DNA from: Kitasatospora phosalacinea
GTDB lineage: Bacteria; Actinomycetota; Actinomycetes; Streptomycetales; Streptomycetaceae
Direction of reading: 5' to 3'
DNA: 64,000 nt
NCBI RefSeq assembly: GCF_030268885.1
Contig: NZ_BSSA01000002.1
Span: 372,001 to 436,000, forward strand
Shown: positions 43,474 through 51,923 of the stretch, in pieces
Position numbering within the stretch: the stretch's first letter is position 1
Layout: the number at the start of each line of letters is the position of its first letter
Program-made: the position numbers and the translations under genes
The notes under the pieces: model-generated
Told to the model about the DNA's origin: nothing
The model's database searches: none
Seen by the model: only the letters and a program-made list of their open reading frames with translations

Positions 43474-44259
43474 GTGGACGAGGGCTACACGGTCGGACGG
43501 CTGGCGGCGATCGCCAAGGTCACGGTGCGCACCCTGCACCACTACGACGAGATCGGCCTGCTGTCGCCGAGCGGCCGCACCCCGGCCGGCTACCGGCGCT
43601 ACAGCGAGGCCGAGCTGGACCGGCTGCAGCAGATCCTGTTCTACCGCGAACTCGGCTTCCCGCTGGAGGAGATCGCGGCGATCCTGGACGACCGGACGGT
43701 CGGCCCCAGCGAGCACCTGCGCCGTCAGCGCGAGCTGATCGGCGACCGGATCCGCAAGCTGGAGGAACTCGCCGCGGCAGTCGAGCGAGCGATGGAGGCG
43801 AGGACCTTGGGGATCCAGTTGACCCCGGAGGAGAAGTTCGAGGTGTTCGGCCAGGACTACCAGGAGAGCTGGGAGGACGAGGCCCGGCAGCGCTGGGGCG
43901 AGACCCCCGCCTGGAAGCAGTCCCAGGAGCGCACCGCCCGCTACACCAAGGCGGACTGGGAGCGGATCAAGGCCGAGGCCGACGGCATCAACGACGCCCT
44001 GGTGGCGGCGTTCACCGCCGGGGCCGCCCCGGACGGCGAGCAGGCGATGGCGGCGGCCGAGCAGCACCGGCAGCACATCGGGGCGAACTTCTACGACTGC
44101 GGCCCGCAGATGCACCGCTGCCTCGGCGACATGTACGTCGCCGACCCGCGGTTCACCGAGACGTACGAGAAGCTCGCCCCGGGCCTGGCGCCGTGGCTGC
44201 GGGACGCGATCCACGCCAACGCCGACCGGCTGGAGCGGGAGCAGGAGCAGCAGGGCTGA
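43474..44259 (+). CDS. TipA-like MerR-family multidrug-sensing regulator
   Basis: Protein of 261 aa, close in size to TipAL (about 253). The MerR winged helix YTVGRLAAIAKVTVRTLHHYDE and GYRRYSEAELDRLQQIL precede a coiled coil, then a C-terminal TipAS-like domain with EEKFEVFGQDYQE and NFYDCGPQMHRCLGDMYVADP. The Cys in FYDC matches where TipAS bonds thiopeptide antibiotics. Start GTG at 43474 with AAGGAGGG upstream. Likely to sense cyclic peptides or other drugs and activate its own promoter at 43411-43441. Confidence 0.85.
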   Translation: MDEGYTVGRLAAIAKVTVRTLHHYDEIGLLSPSGRTPAGYRRYSEAELDRLQQILFYRELGFPLEEIAAILDDRTVGPSEHLRRQRELIGDRIRKLEELAAAVERAMEARTLGIQLTPEEKFEVFGQDYQESWEDEARQRWGETPAWKQSQERTARYTKADWERIKAEADGINDALVAAFTAGAAPDGEQAMAAAEQHRQHIGANFYDCGPQMHRCLGDMYVADPRFTETYEKLAPGLAPWLRDAIHANADRLEREQEQQG

Positions 44260-44288
44260 CGGCGGCCCGGTCCCGGACGGCCCGGCAT

Positions 44289-44348
44289 CAGGCCGTCCGG
44301 GCTCAGGCCGTCCGGGCTCAGGCCGTCTGGGCTCAGGCCGCCCGGCCG
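44289..44348. repeat. Four tandem 15-bp repeats over the GlxA-like stop codon
   Basis: Units of CAGGCCGTCCGGGCT start at 44289, 44304, 44319 and 44334. The first two are identical, the third has one change, and the fourth diverges after CAGGCCG. The stop codon of the regulator at 44333 falls in the array. Period 15 is in frame, so expansion would not shift the reading frame. Confidence 0.85.
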
Positions 44349-45349
44349 AAGGTGCGCCGGTAGGCGGTCGGGGAGGTGCGCATGGTGCGGCCGAAGTGGT
44401 GGCGGAAGGTCGCCGCCGACTCGAAGCCCACCGCCGCGGCGATCTCCTCCACGCTGCCCTCCGGCGACTCCAGCAGCGGCAGGCTGGCCGCGATCCGCTG
44501 GATCGCCACCCAGCGCATCGGGCTCACCCCGTTGCGGGCGGTGAAGTGCCGCAGGTACGAGCGGTCGGACATGCCGGCCGCCCGGGCCAGCAGCGGCACG
44601 GTCAGCGGCCGGGCCAGGTGCTCCAGCGCCCAGCGCATCGAGCGGGCCACCCCGTCCTCCGGCTCCTCCACCGGTCGCACCGCGGCCTGGATGAACTGGG
44701 CCTGCCCGCCGTCCCGGTGCGGCGGGACGACGAAGCGGCGGGCGACGGTGTTGGCGACCTTGGCGCCGTGGTCCTGCCGGACCAGGTGCAGGCACAGGTC
44801 GATGCCCGCGGCGCTGCCCGCGCTGGTCAGCACCTGCCCGTTGTCGACGTACAGCACGTCCGGGTCGACCTGCACGCCCGGGTAGCGGCGGCGCAGTTCC
44901 GCCGCGTACCGCCAGTGGGTGGTGGCGGGCAGGCCGTCGAGCAGTCCCGCGGCGGCCAGCGCGAAGGCGCCGGAGCAGATCGAGACCACCCGGGCGCCGC
45001 GGGCGTGCGCGGTGCGCAGGGCGGCGGTGACCGCGGGCGGGACGTCGCCGTACGGGTCGGGCACCCCGACCACCACGACGGTGTCGGCGGCGGCGAGCTC
45101 CTCCAGGCCGTACCGGGGGGTCAGGGAGAACCCGCCGACCGCCTCCAGCGGGTGGCCGGGGCGCTCGGCGCACACCCGGACGTCGTACCAGGGGGCGGAG
45201 AGCAGCCCGGCGAGCTCGGGGCGGGCGAGGGCGAACACCTCGACCACCACGCCGAGTTCGAACGGGGCCATGCCCGCGAAGGCGTACACCGCGACGGTGT
45301 GCACCGGCGCCGGGCGCCTTCCGATGGTGATGGGCACGGGCTCGGCCAT
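44333..45349 (-). CDS. GlxA-type AraC-family regulator with DJ-1/PfpI domain
   Basis: Protein of 338 aa. The N-terminal ~200 residues form a DJ-1/PfpI-like domain (VYAFAGMAPFELGVVVEVFALA; VVSICSGAFALAAAGLLDGL with the nucleophile-elbow Cys). The C-terminal AraC DNA-binding domain has two helix-turn-helices (LARAAGMSDRSYLRHFTARNGVSP and VGFESAATFRHHFGRTMR). ATG at 45347-45349 has AGGAG about 7 bases upstream. Members regulate catabolism or stress genes; target unknown. Confidence 0.9.
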   Translation of the reverse strand: MAEPVPITIGRRPAPVHTVAVYAFAGMAPFELGVVVEVFALARPELAGLLSAPWYDVRVCAERPGHPLEAVGGFSLTPRYGLEELAAADTVVVVGVPDPYGDVPPAVTAALRTAHARGARVVSICSGAFALAAAGLLDGLPATTHWRYAAELRRRYPGVQVDPDVLYVDNGQVLTSAGSAAGIDLCLHLVRQDHGAKVANTVARRFVVPPHRDGGQAQFIQAAVRPVEEPEDGVARSMRWALEHLARPLTVPLLARAAGMSDRSYLRHFTARNGVSPMRWVAIQRIAASLPLLESPEGSVEEIAAAVGFESAATFRHHFGRTMRTSPTAYRRTFGRAA

Positions 45350-45601
45350 CTGGTGCTCCTGGTGCGGCCGTCGGCGGTTTCGCGCCGAGTGTAGCGGCCC
45401 GGCCGACGGCGGCGCCGGGGGCACCGGCCGGGTGGACGGGTGCGCACGGACGGCGGCGGAGGCTGACCGGACGGGGACGGAGCACGGCGGAAAACCTTTG
45501 GAATCCGGAGGCAACCTCCCGGGAGGATGAGGAGTCATCACTCGGGGGGTCGGTGCGGCCACTCCCCGTGTCTCTTCCCTGCCACGTCCGGAGAACGTCC
45601 G

Positions 45602-45682
45602 ATGCCCATGTCGATCCGTGTCCGTTATGCGAAGAACGTCACCGTCTGCTCGGCCGCCTCGGGCTGGGGCCGACGCCACTGA
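45602..45682 (+). CDS. Possible 26-aa peptide ORF ending in a hairpin
   Basis: ATG at 45602 (or 45608) opens a 26-codon frame that starts MPMSIRVRYAKN and ends GWGRRH. GGAG lies 9-12 bases before the start. The TGA stop (45680-45682) is part of the first bases of a 16-bp hairpin. Composition is balanced with one Cys and one Trp, unlike the Pro/Arg runs of random frames here. It could be a small protein, a leader peptide or chance. It sits alone in the 384-base gap between the divergent GlxA-like gene and the convergent aminopeptidase gene, and I see nothing else in that gap. Confidence 0.4.
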   Translation: MPMSIRVRYAKNVTVCSAASGWGRRH

Positions 45683-45717
45683 GGGCCCGGCCGGAGGGGA
45701 GCTCCGGCCGGGCCCTC
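45681..45717. terminator. Strong bidirectional hairpin (16-bp perfect stem)
   Basis: GAGGGCCCGGCCGGAG pairs perfectly with CTCCGGCCGGGCCCTC around the 5-base loop GGGAG. It lies between the small ORF and the convergent aminopeptidase stop (45734), so it can end transcripts from both sides. Confidence 0.85.
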
Positions 45718-45733
45718 GGGGCGCCGGGGCGGG

Positions 45734-47227
45734 TCAGGAGGTCAGCGAGGCCATCCAGGACTCGACCTCGTCGGCCTGCCGGGGCAGGCCCGCGGAGAGG
45801 TTCTCGTTGCCGTCGGCGGTGACCAGGATGTCGTCCTCGATCCGCACGCCGATGCCGCGGTACTCCTCGGGGACGGTCAGGTCGTCGGCCTGGAAGTACA
45901 GGCCGGGCTCGACGGTCAGCACCACGCCGGGCTCCAGCAGCGCGTCCACGTACTCCTCCCGGCGGGCGTGCGCGCAGTCGTGCACGTCGAGGCCGAGCAT
46001 GTGGCCGGTGCCGTGCAGCGTCCAGCGGCGCTGCAGGCCGAGCTCCAGGACCTTCTCCAGGTCGTACACCGAGGCGTCGATCAGGCCCCACTCCAGCAGG
46101 CGCTCGGCGAGCACCCGCTGCGCGGCGTCGTGGAAGTCGCGGAACCGCGCGCCCGGCCTGACCGCGGCGATGCCCGCCTCCTGGGCGTCGTACACCGCGT
46201 CGTAGATCTTGCGCTGCAGCGGGGTGAAGCGGCCGTTGACCGGCAGGGTGCGGGTCACGTCGGCGGTGTAGAGGGTGTGGGTCTCCACGCCCGCGTCCAG
46301 CAGCAGCAGTTCGCCGGGGCGCACGTCGCCGTCGTTGCGCACCCAGTGCAGGGTGGTGGCGTGCGGGCCGGCCGCGGCGATCGTGCCGTAGCCGACGTCG
46401 TTGCCCTCGACCCGGGCACGGCGCCAGAAGGTGCCCTCGATCCAGCGCTCGGAGGTGGCGACGGCCCGGTCCAGCTCGCGCACCACGTCGGTGAAGCCGA
46501 GCACGGTGGCGTCGCAGGCGGCCCGCAGCTCGCCGATCTCCCACTCGTCCTTGACCCTGCGCAGCCCGGACAGGAACACCGTCAGCTCGTCGTCCTTCTC
46601 CGCGTCGAGCTGCTCGGCCAGCGCGGCCTCCAGCGCGGCGTCGTAGCCGCGGACGATCCGGGTCGGGACGGTGGTGGCGGACAGCTCCTCGGCAACCTTG
46701 CGCACGTCCCGCACCGGCAGGCCGTACAGCTGCTCGGACTCGGCCAGCGAGTGGCGGCGGCCGACCCACAGCTCGCCCTGGCCGCTCAGCCAGAACTCGC
46801 CGTTCTCCCGGTCCGAGCGCGGCAGCAGGTACAGCGCGAACGCGTGGCCGCCCTCGACCGGCTCGCCGACCAGGACGGCGTCCTCGGTCCGGTTGCCGGT
46901 CAGGTGGACGTACTCGCTGGCGGCGCGGAAAGCGTACTCGGTGTCGTTGGCCCGGGTGCGCAGGTTGCCCGCGGGGACGACCAGGCGCTCGCCCGGGAAC
47001 GCGGCGGACAGCTTCGCGCGGCGCGCGGCCGCGTACGGGGCCTGCACGTCGGGGGTCAGGCCGCGCAGCTCGGTGTCGGCCCAACCGGTGCGCATGGACG
47101 CGGCGAGCTCGTCGGAGACGCCGTCGTACAGGCCGTTCTTGCGGCTCTTGACCGGCTGCTCGTCCTTCTCGCCCTCGGCGGAACCCTCGGGGTTCTCGGA
47201 CACCGCCGGGCTGCGGTCCTCGGTCAC
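45734..47227 (-). CDS. pepP: Xaa-Pro aminopeptidase (aminopeptidase P)
   Basis: Removes N-terminal residues that precede proline; cytosolic dinuclear-metal enzyme of 497 aa. After a charged head come the creatinase N-domain (about 60-220) and the pita-bread catalytic domain. Metal ligands are visible as Asp/Asp in LLLDAGVETHTLYTADVTRT, His in HGTGHMLGLDVHD, and Glu in VEPGLYFQ and GVRIEDD. GTG at 47225-47227 has GAGGAGG at about -8. Same strand as the phosphatase-like gene upstream but 138 bases away. Confidence 0.93.
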   Translation of the reverse strand: MTEDRSPAVSENPEGSAEGEKDEQPVKSRKNGLYDGVSDELAASMRTGWADTELRGLTPDVQAPYAAARRAKLSAAFPGERLVVPAGNLRTRANDTEYAFRAASEYVHLTGNRTEDAVLVGEPVEGGHAFALYLLPRSDRENGEFWLSGQGELWVGRRHSLAESEQLYGLPVRDVRKVAEELSATTVPTRIVRGYDAALEAALAEQLDAEKDDELTVFLSGLRRVKDEWEIGELRAACDATVLGFTDVVRELDRAVATSERWIEGTFWRRARVEGNDVGYGTIAAAGPHATTLHWVRNDGDVRPGELLLLDAGVETHTLYTADVTRTLPVNGRFTPLQRKIYDAVYDAQEAGIAAVRPGARFRDFHDAAQRVLAERLLEWGLIDASVYDLEKVLELGLQRRWTLHGTGHMLGLDVHDCAHARREEYVDALLEPGVVLTVEPGLYFQADDLTVPEEYRGIGVRIEDDILVTADGNENLSAGLPRQADEVESWMASLTS

Positions 47228-47365
47228 TACGTCGCCTCCTCGCGCACGCTGCCGCCCGCCCGTCCCCGGGTCGCGGGGGGTGCGGGCGGATGTCGCCCCC
47301 ATGGTACGTAGGGGCGTTCGAACGGAGGAAGGGCGTCCGGTATCCGGGGTTCCCGGGGGCGCGGC

Positions 47366-48799
47366 CTACTCGAAGCGGACGGCCAGCAGCACCAGGTCGT
47401 CCACGCCCGGCTCGGTGCCGCCGGCCTGCTCCAGCAGGTGGGTGCAGAGCCGGTCCGGGTCGAGCCGGACGTCCCGCGGGGCGTCGGCGGCGGCGCGGCG
47501 CAGGGCGCTCTGCCCGGCGTGCAGGTTGGCGGCGAAGCGGCGGGCCAGGCCCTCGGTGTACAGCACCAGGACGTCGCCGCGCTCCGCGGTGAGCTCCACC
47601 CCGGGGGCCTCCCAGCAGCTGAGCATGCCCAGCGGCGCGGACAGCGAGGTCTCCACGAAGTTCGCGCCGTAGCGGGTGAGCAGCACCGGCGGGCAGTTCG
47701 CCGCCCCGGCCAGCGCGATCCGGCGCTCGGCCGGGTCCACGCAGGCGTACACGGCGGTGGCGGAGCGGGTCGGCTCGGTGGTCTTCAGCAGCAGTTCGAG
47801 GTCGCCGAGCACCGAGACCGGGTCCTCGCCCTCCAGCACCGCGTAGGCGCGCAGTGCGGCCCGCACCCGGCCCATCGCGGCGGCCGCGCTGGTGCCCGCG
47901 CCGGGGCCGGCGCCCGGGCCGCCGCCGAGCACGCTGCCCACGGTCAGGCCCATGGTGTCGTCGGGCAGCGCGATCGCGTCGTACCAGTCGCTGCCCGCGG
48001 CGCGCTCCAGGGCGGCGGGCACGCAGCGGGCGGCGACCTTCAGGCCGGGGCGGGCGGGCAGGTGGTCGGGCAGCAGCGAGCGGCGCAGCGCCTCCGCGGC
48101 GCGCACCGCCCGGTCCGCCTCCAGCTGGCGGGCCAGCAGCGGGGCGGCGAACTCGCAGTAGCGGCGCACCAGGTGCTCGCGGCGCTCGTCCGGGCTGCCG
48201 GGCTCGTCGTAGAACCAGGCGGCGGCGCCGAGCGGGCCGTCGGGGCCGGTGGCCAGCGGCAGCGCGTAGCAGGCACCGAGGCCGAGCTGCGCGGCGACCT
48301 CGCGGAAGCGGGGGCCGACGGCCGGGTCGGCGGCCAGGTCGGCGATCAGCAGCCGGCCCTCGGGGCCGGGGCGGCCGAGCAGCCCGGCGAACGGGCCGTG
48401 CTCGACCGGGACGGTCTCCAGCGTGCCGAGCATCGCCCGGTCCAGGCCGAGGCCGACCGGTCGGGCGGGCTGCCGGTCCGGGCCGGGCGGCAGGGTGACC
48501 ACCAGGCCGCGGCGGGCGCCGAGCAGGGCCGCGCCGGAGTCCAGCAGCGCGTCGAGGGTGCCGCCCAGGCCGTCGGCCCGGGCCAGCAGCTCCAGGTGCT
48601 CCTGCAGGCTGGTGAAATCGGACAGCCATCCGGCCAAACGGTCCTGCAGGTCGGCCGCGGGCACCTCGCCGAGCTCCGGCAGCAGCACCGGGTCGACGAA
48701 CGGCGCGGGCGTCGGCGCACCGGCCGCGGGCGCCGGGGCAGTGGCTGCGGGCACCGCGGCCGCGGGCGCCGGGGACGTCAACGGGTGGACGTCGGTCAT
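47366..48799 (-). CDS. GAF-SpoIIE phosphatase-like protein with damaged metal site
   Basis: Protein of 477 aa. A Pro/Ala-rich head (to about 35), a GAF domain (about 60-235) and a C-terminal PP2C/SpoIIE domain. Of the four usual metal-binding sites, the first (DWYD, 271-274) and last (DD, 467-468) are present. The second, normally GDVxGxG, reads GSVLGGG (288-294) with Ser289 for Asp and a Gly-rich insertion, and TDG is TEG (415-417). Dephosphorylation of an anti-sigma antagonist is the family role, but this copy may be inactive or a scaffold. ATG at 48797-48799 has GGGGAG upstream. Confidence 0.85.
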   Translation of the reverse strand: MTDVHPLTSPAPAAAVPAATAPAPAAGAPTPAPFVDPVLLPELGEVPAADLQDRLAGWLSDFTSLQEHLELLARADGLGGTLDALLDSGAALLGARRGLVVTLPPGPDRQPARPVGLGLDRAMLGTLETVPVEHGPFAGLLGRPGPEGRLLIADLAADPAVGPRFREVAAQLGLGACYALPLATGPDGPLGAAAWFYDEPGSPDERREHLVRRYCEFAAPLLARQLEADRAVRAAEALRRSLLPDHLPARPGLKVAARCVPAALERAAGSDWYDAIALPDDTMGLTVGSVLGGGPGAGPGAGTSAAAAMGRVRAALRAYAVLEGEDPVSVLGDLELLLKTTEPTRSATAVYACVDPAERRIALAGAANCPPVLLTRYGANFVETSLSAPLGMLSCWEAPGVELTAERGDVLVLYTEGLARRFAANLHAGQSALRRAAADAPRDVRLDPDRLCTHLLEQAGGTEPGVDDLVLLAVRFE

Positions 48800-49236
48800 G
48801 TCGCAACTCCCCACAATCCGGAACGTGTCACGCAAGACCACCGAGACCGACCGAAACGATGTCTTTACTCACTACTCGGCAGGTTTCCCCCACTTGTACA
48901 CAGGCCGATCGGGGCATGTCCAGGAGTGCGGGGGCCGAACGTGCAGGGATCGTATGCGCAGGCCGCCGGGGCACCACCCGGGGCGACCCGGGCTCACTCG
49001 TACGGTGGAACCGGGGCCCGGGCGGCCGCGTCCATCCGGACGTATGGGGGATTCTCGTTCCAGCGGCGGGTAGTCGAGACGCACACGCACCGCCCGCCGC
49101 CCCGATCCACGCCGTCCGACCGATCGGACGATCGCACCGAACCGTGCCGCGCGCCCCGGTACGGACCCGGCCCCGGCGCCGACCGGAGCCGGGGCGGACG
49201 CGGAACCGAAGCGAACGCGGAAAGGAACGAGCCGCC
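48800..49236. other. 437-base divergent promoter region
   Basis: Lies between the phosphatase-like gene (minus) and the Prim-Pol-like gene (plus). Bases 48830-48920 are AT-richer and likely hold both promoters. I see no dyad, repeat, small gene or RNA that I can support. Confidence 0.4.
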
Positions 49237-49899
49237 ATGCGCCCACCCCGCCGAGAGCCGCTGTCCGAGCGCGTCGGCCGCTGGTGGCCGGGCCGCCGGA
49301 GCCGTTCGCTGGCGCTCGCCGCCGCCCTGGAGGCCGCCGCCGGGCGCGGCTGGCCGGTGGTGCCGGGCGCGCGGGCGCTGCGCGGGGCGGCGGGGCCGTG
49401 CTCGTGCGCGGACCGCTCCTGCGCGGTGCCCGGCGGCCACCCGGACGACCCGCCGCTGGAGGCGGCCACCACCGACCCGCGGATGGTGCGCTGGTGGTGG
49501 GAGCGGCGCGCCCCGGGCGCCCCGGTGCTGGTGGCGACCGGACGGGCGCTGGGCGCGGTGAGCCTGCCGCGCCCGGCCGGGCCGTGGCTGCTGCGGCACC
49601 TGGAGGAGATCGGCGTCCCGTACGGGCCGGTGCTCGGCACGCCGGGCCGGTTCGTGCTGCTGACCGCGCCGTACACGCTGGCGGAGCTGGGCGGGCTGCT
49701 GGCCGAGCGGCCGTGGGTGCCGGGCGTGCTGCGCTACCACGGACCGGGCGGCTACCTGGTGCTGCCGCCGTCCCGGACGGGGGCGGGGCCGGTGCACTGG
49801 GTGTGCAGGCCCGGGCCGGGGCGGCCCTGGCTGCCGGAGGTCGGGACGCTGCTCGGCGGGCTGATCACGGCCAGTGCGGTCGCGCTGCCGCAGGGCTGA
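49237..49899 (+). CDS. Degenerate Prim-Pol-like (bifunctional primase/polymerase N-domain) protein
   Basis: Protein of 220 aa. It resembles the N-terminal Prim-Pol domain of actinobacterial proteins: ALEAAAGRGWPVVPGARALRG, the zinc-like CSCADRSCAVPGGHP, and MVRWWWERRAPGAPVLVATGRALG. In active members the strand after that contains D-x-D or D-x-E; here it is AVSLPRPAG, so catalytic acids seem lost. The C-terminal half (VPGVLRYHGPGGYLVLPPS) keeps the fold. A non-catalytic or regulatory role is likely. ATG at 49237 with AAAGGA upstream. Confidence 0.7.
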   Translation: MRPPRREPLSERVGRWWPGRRSRSLALAAALEAAAGRGWPVVPGARALRGAAGPCSCADRSCAVPGGHPDDPPLEAATTDPRMVRWWWERRAPGAPVLVATGRALGAVSLPRPAGPWLLRHLEEIGVPYGPVLGTPGRFVLLTAPYTLAELGGLLAERPWVPGVLRYHGPGGYLVLPPSRTGAGPVHWVCRPGPGRPWLPEVGTLLGGLITASAVALPQG

Positions 49900-49972
49900 A
49901 CCGGTCCTCGGACGGCCCGGTTTGATGATGCTCAGTCAGATATGCTGTGCGGAGCGGCCCGGAACGAGAAAT

Positions 49973-50012
49973 GTCCGACCGCTGGCGACGGGGGATGCAC
50001 CAGCGGTCGGAC
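49973..50012. terminator. 13-bp stem-loop after the Prim-Pol-like gene
   Basis: GTCCGACCGCTGG pairs perfectly with CCAGCGGTCGGAC around a 14-base loop, 73 bases after the stop. It lies in an AT-richer gap between convergent genes and is suitable as a shared terminator. A second stem (CCGGAAGG/CCTTCCGG) follows at about 50058-50093. Confidence 0.65.
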
Positions 50013-50128
50013 TGGTCAAACAGTAACAAAGATCCGGCTCCGCGCCAATTTGTCCGCGCCGGAAGGTCTTTGGGATTTCCGGCGGCCTTCCGGTGAACGA
50101 CGGACAATGTGACGCCGGTCACTCCGGA

Positions 50129-51106
50129 CTAGTTCAGGGTGATCTGACGGCTCACCAGGTTGGCCCGGGCCCGGCGCTCCTCCGCGGTCAGCGGTGCGGG
50201 CGCGGCCAGCACCTCGGCCAGCTTCGCGGCGAACTCCACCGCGGGCTTCTCCACCTCCGCGGCGGTCATCTCCACCGGCAGGTCCCACACCGGGACGGTC
50301 AGGCCGTGCGCCCGGAACGAGCCCACCAGTTTGGTGCCCTCGCCCAGCGAGCTGTCCCCGGCCGCCGACAGCCGGGCCAGCGCGTCCAGCAACTGCTCCT
50401 CGGGGACGGTCATCACCCAGCGCAGGTGGTTCTTGTCCGGGGTGCCGCACCAGTACGCGGAGTCCACCCCGGCGAGCTTCTCGGTCGGGATCGCGGAGGC
50501 GTTGGCCCGCTCCAGCGAGGCCGCCACCTCGCCGGTCGCCGCCTCGGCGTCCTCCAGCCAGAACTCGAAGCCGGTGTGCACCTCGGGCTCGAACGCGGCC
50601 GTGGTGTCCAGCAGTTCCTGCAGGCGGCGGCCGCCCGGGTTGGTCCGGCGGGCCGGCACCGGGGTGCCCGGCTCGGTGGCCAGCGCCAGCTCCAGCGCGT
50701 CCGCCAGGTCGCGGCTCAGGTCGCCCGAGGAGGACTGCGTCTGCAGACCCAGCAGGATCGACCCGTCCGCACGGCGCAGGGCCGGCCAGGCCAGCGGCAG
50801 CACCGTCGCCAGCGTCACCGACGGGACGTCGCCGACGGCCTCCTCGGCCACCCCGGCGGCCAGCACCAGCGGCACCGTGGCGGCCGGGACCAGCTCACGC
50901 AGGGCCACCCAGTCGGCCTCGCCCGGCAGGCCCTCGAACGGGCGGTGCACCAACTCCTGCACCGCGTGCGCCGCCTGGCGGCCGTGGCACGCCTTGTAGC
51001 GGCGGCCCGAACCGCACGGGCACGCCTCGCGCGCCCCGACGACCGGGACCTCGCCCTCGACGGCGGTGGACTGGCTGGGCTGCTTCTTCGCGGCCTTCTT
51101 GGCCAT
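50129..51106 (-). CDS. SEC-C-motif protein (DUF5926-like)
   Basis: Protein of 325 aa. A Lys-rich start (MAKKAAKKQPSQS), then a SEC-C zinc motif with ligands in CPCGSGRRYKACHG (residues 29-42), followed by about 280 residues with no motif I recognise. SEC-C modules, first seen at the end of SecA, bind zinc and interact with partners such as SecB or ribosomes. The rest is helical with conserved-looking segments (SAYWCGTPDKNHLRWVMTVPEE). ATG at 51104-51106. The role is unknown; conserved in streptomycetes as far as I recall. Confidence 0.8.
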   Translation of the reverse strand: MAKKAAKKQPSQSTAVEGEVPVVGAREACPCGSGRRYKACHGRQAAHAVQELVHRPFEGLPGEADWVALRELVPAATVPLVLAAGVAEEAVGDVPSVTLATVLPLAWPALRRADGSILLGLQTQSSSGDLSRDLADALELALATEPGTPVPARRTNPGGRRLQELLDTTAAFEPEVHTGFEFWLEDAEAATGEVAASLERANASAIPTEKLAGVDSAYWCGTPDKNHLRWVMTVPEEQLLDALARLSAAGDSSLGEGTKLVGSFRAHGLTVPVWDLPVEMTAAEVEKPAVEFAAKLAEVLAAPAPLTAEERRARANLVSRQITLN

Positions 51107-51182
51107 GGTGCGGCTCTCCCGGGGACGTCGGACGTTGCTCCGGGCAGCCTACTTCGCCCGGGCGGCCCCGCCCGGGCCCCGC

Positions 51183-51686
51183 TCAGGCGCTGCGCCGCCG
51201 CCCGCCGCCCGCGACCTGCCCGAACGCCGGGAGCTCCGCCCACACCGTCACCTGACCGGGTGCGTGCCGCACGCCCCAGTCCCGGGCGAGCTTGCCGACG
51301 ATGCTCAGGCCCCGGCCGCCGTGCGCCGTCACCGAGGGGCTGGCCGGGACCGGCCGGGTCGCCGCCCCGCCGTCCGTCACCTCCAGGGTCAGCAGGCCGT
51401 CCCCGCGCATCTGCCAACTCACCAGCACCGTACCGCCGTCGGCCTCCTGCTCGGCCGCGCCGTCGTCGTGCTCCAGCGGTCTCGCGTGCCGACAGGAATT
51501 GCTGAGCAGTTCGGAGAGGATCAACACCGCGTCGTCAATCACCGCTTCCGGTATCGACCGGTCGCCGAGATCGCTGCGCAGCCTGCGCCGCGCGGTCGAA
51601 ACGCTGGCCGGTCCGTGCGGAACCGCCATGGCCGATGAGGTCGACCCGGCCTGAACTGGCACAGCTCGCGCCACCATCAACGCCAC
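51183..51686 (-). CDS. RsbW/SpoIIAB-like ATP-binding protein (anti-sigma type)
   Basis: Protein of 167 aa with a GHKL ATPase of the HATPase_c_2 kind. N-box VLILSELLSNSCRHA, G1 LEVTDGGAATRP, and G2 GGRGLSIVGKLARDWGVR. Streptomyces has dozens of these, most next to SpoIIE phosphatases or antagonists; here the nearest phosphatase-like gene is 2.4 kb away. GTG at 51684-51686 follows GGAGG; the longer frame to 51905 has no ribosome site. It may bind a sigma factor or an STAS protein not encoded here. The 237-base gap upstream shows only promoter-like sequence. Confidence 0.85.
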   Translation of the reverse strand: MALMVARAVPVQAGSTSSAMAVPHGPASVSTARRRLRSDLGDRSIPEAVIDDAVLILSELLSNSCRHARPLEHDDGAAEQEADGGTVLVSWQMRGDGLLTLEVTDGGAATRPVPASPSVTAHGGRGLSIVGKLARDWGVRHAPGQVTVWAELPAFGQVAGGGRRRSA

Positions 51687-51923
51687 CCCCGGACCTCCTT
51701 CAGCTTCTGCCGAGGGATGGATGCCCGCCGGTAATGCGTCGGAAACGGACGTTCGACGATCCGATGGCGGCATTAACGACATCCGCCCGGACCCCGGCCA
51801 AAAGGTGAGGGGTGTCTCACGTTCAGCGGCCGTGATCGACAGGAAACACCGCCCGGAAATACCCCGTTCGGTATTTCTGTCACGCGATTGGGCCCCGGGT
51901 GCCACCCGGCGCGGGCGGCGCGG

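Noticed and set aside
45639..48806. 1055-codon minus-strand frame spanning pepP and the phosphatase-like gene
   Set aside because: Gly/Arg/Pro-rich shadow in the wrong frame; the two real genes have catalytic and fold motifs and ribosome sites.
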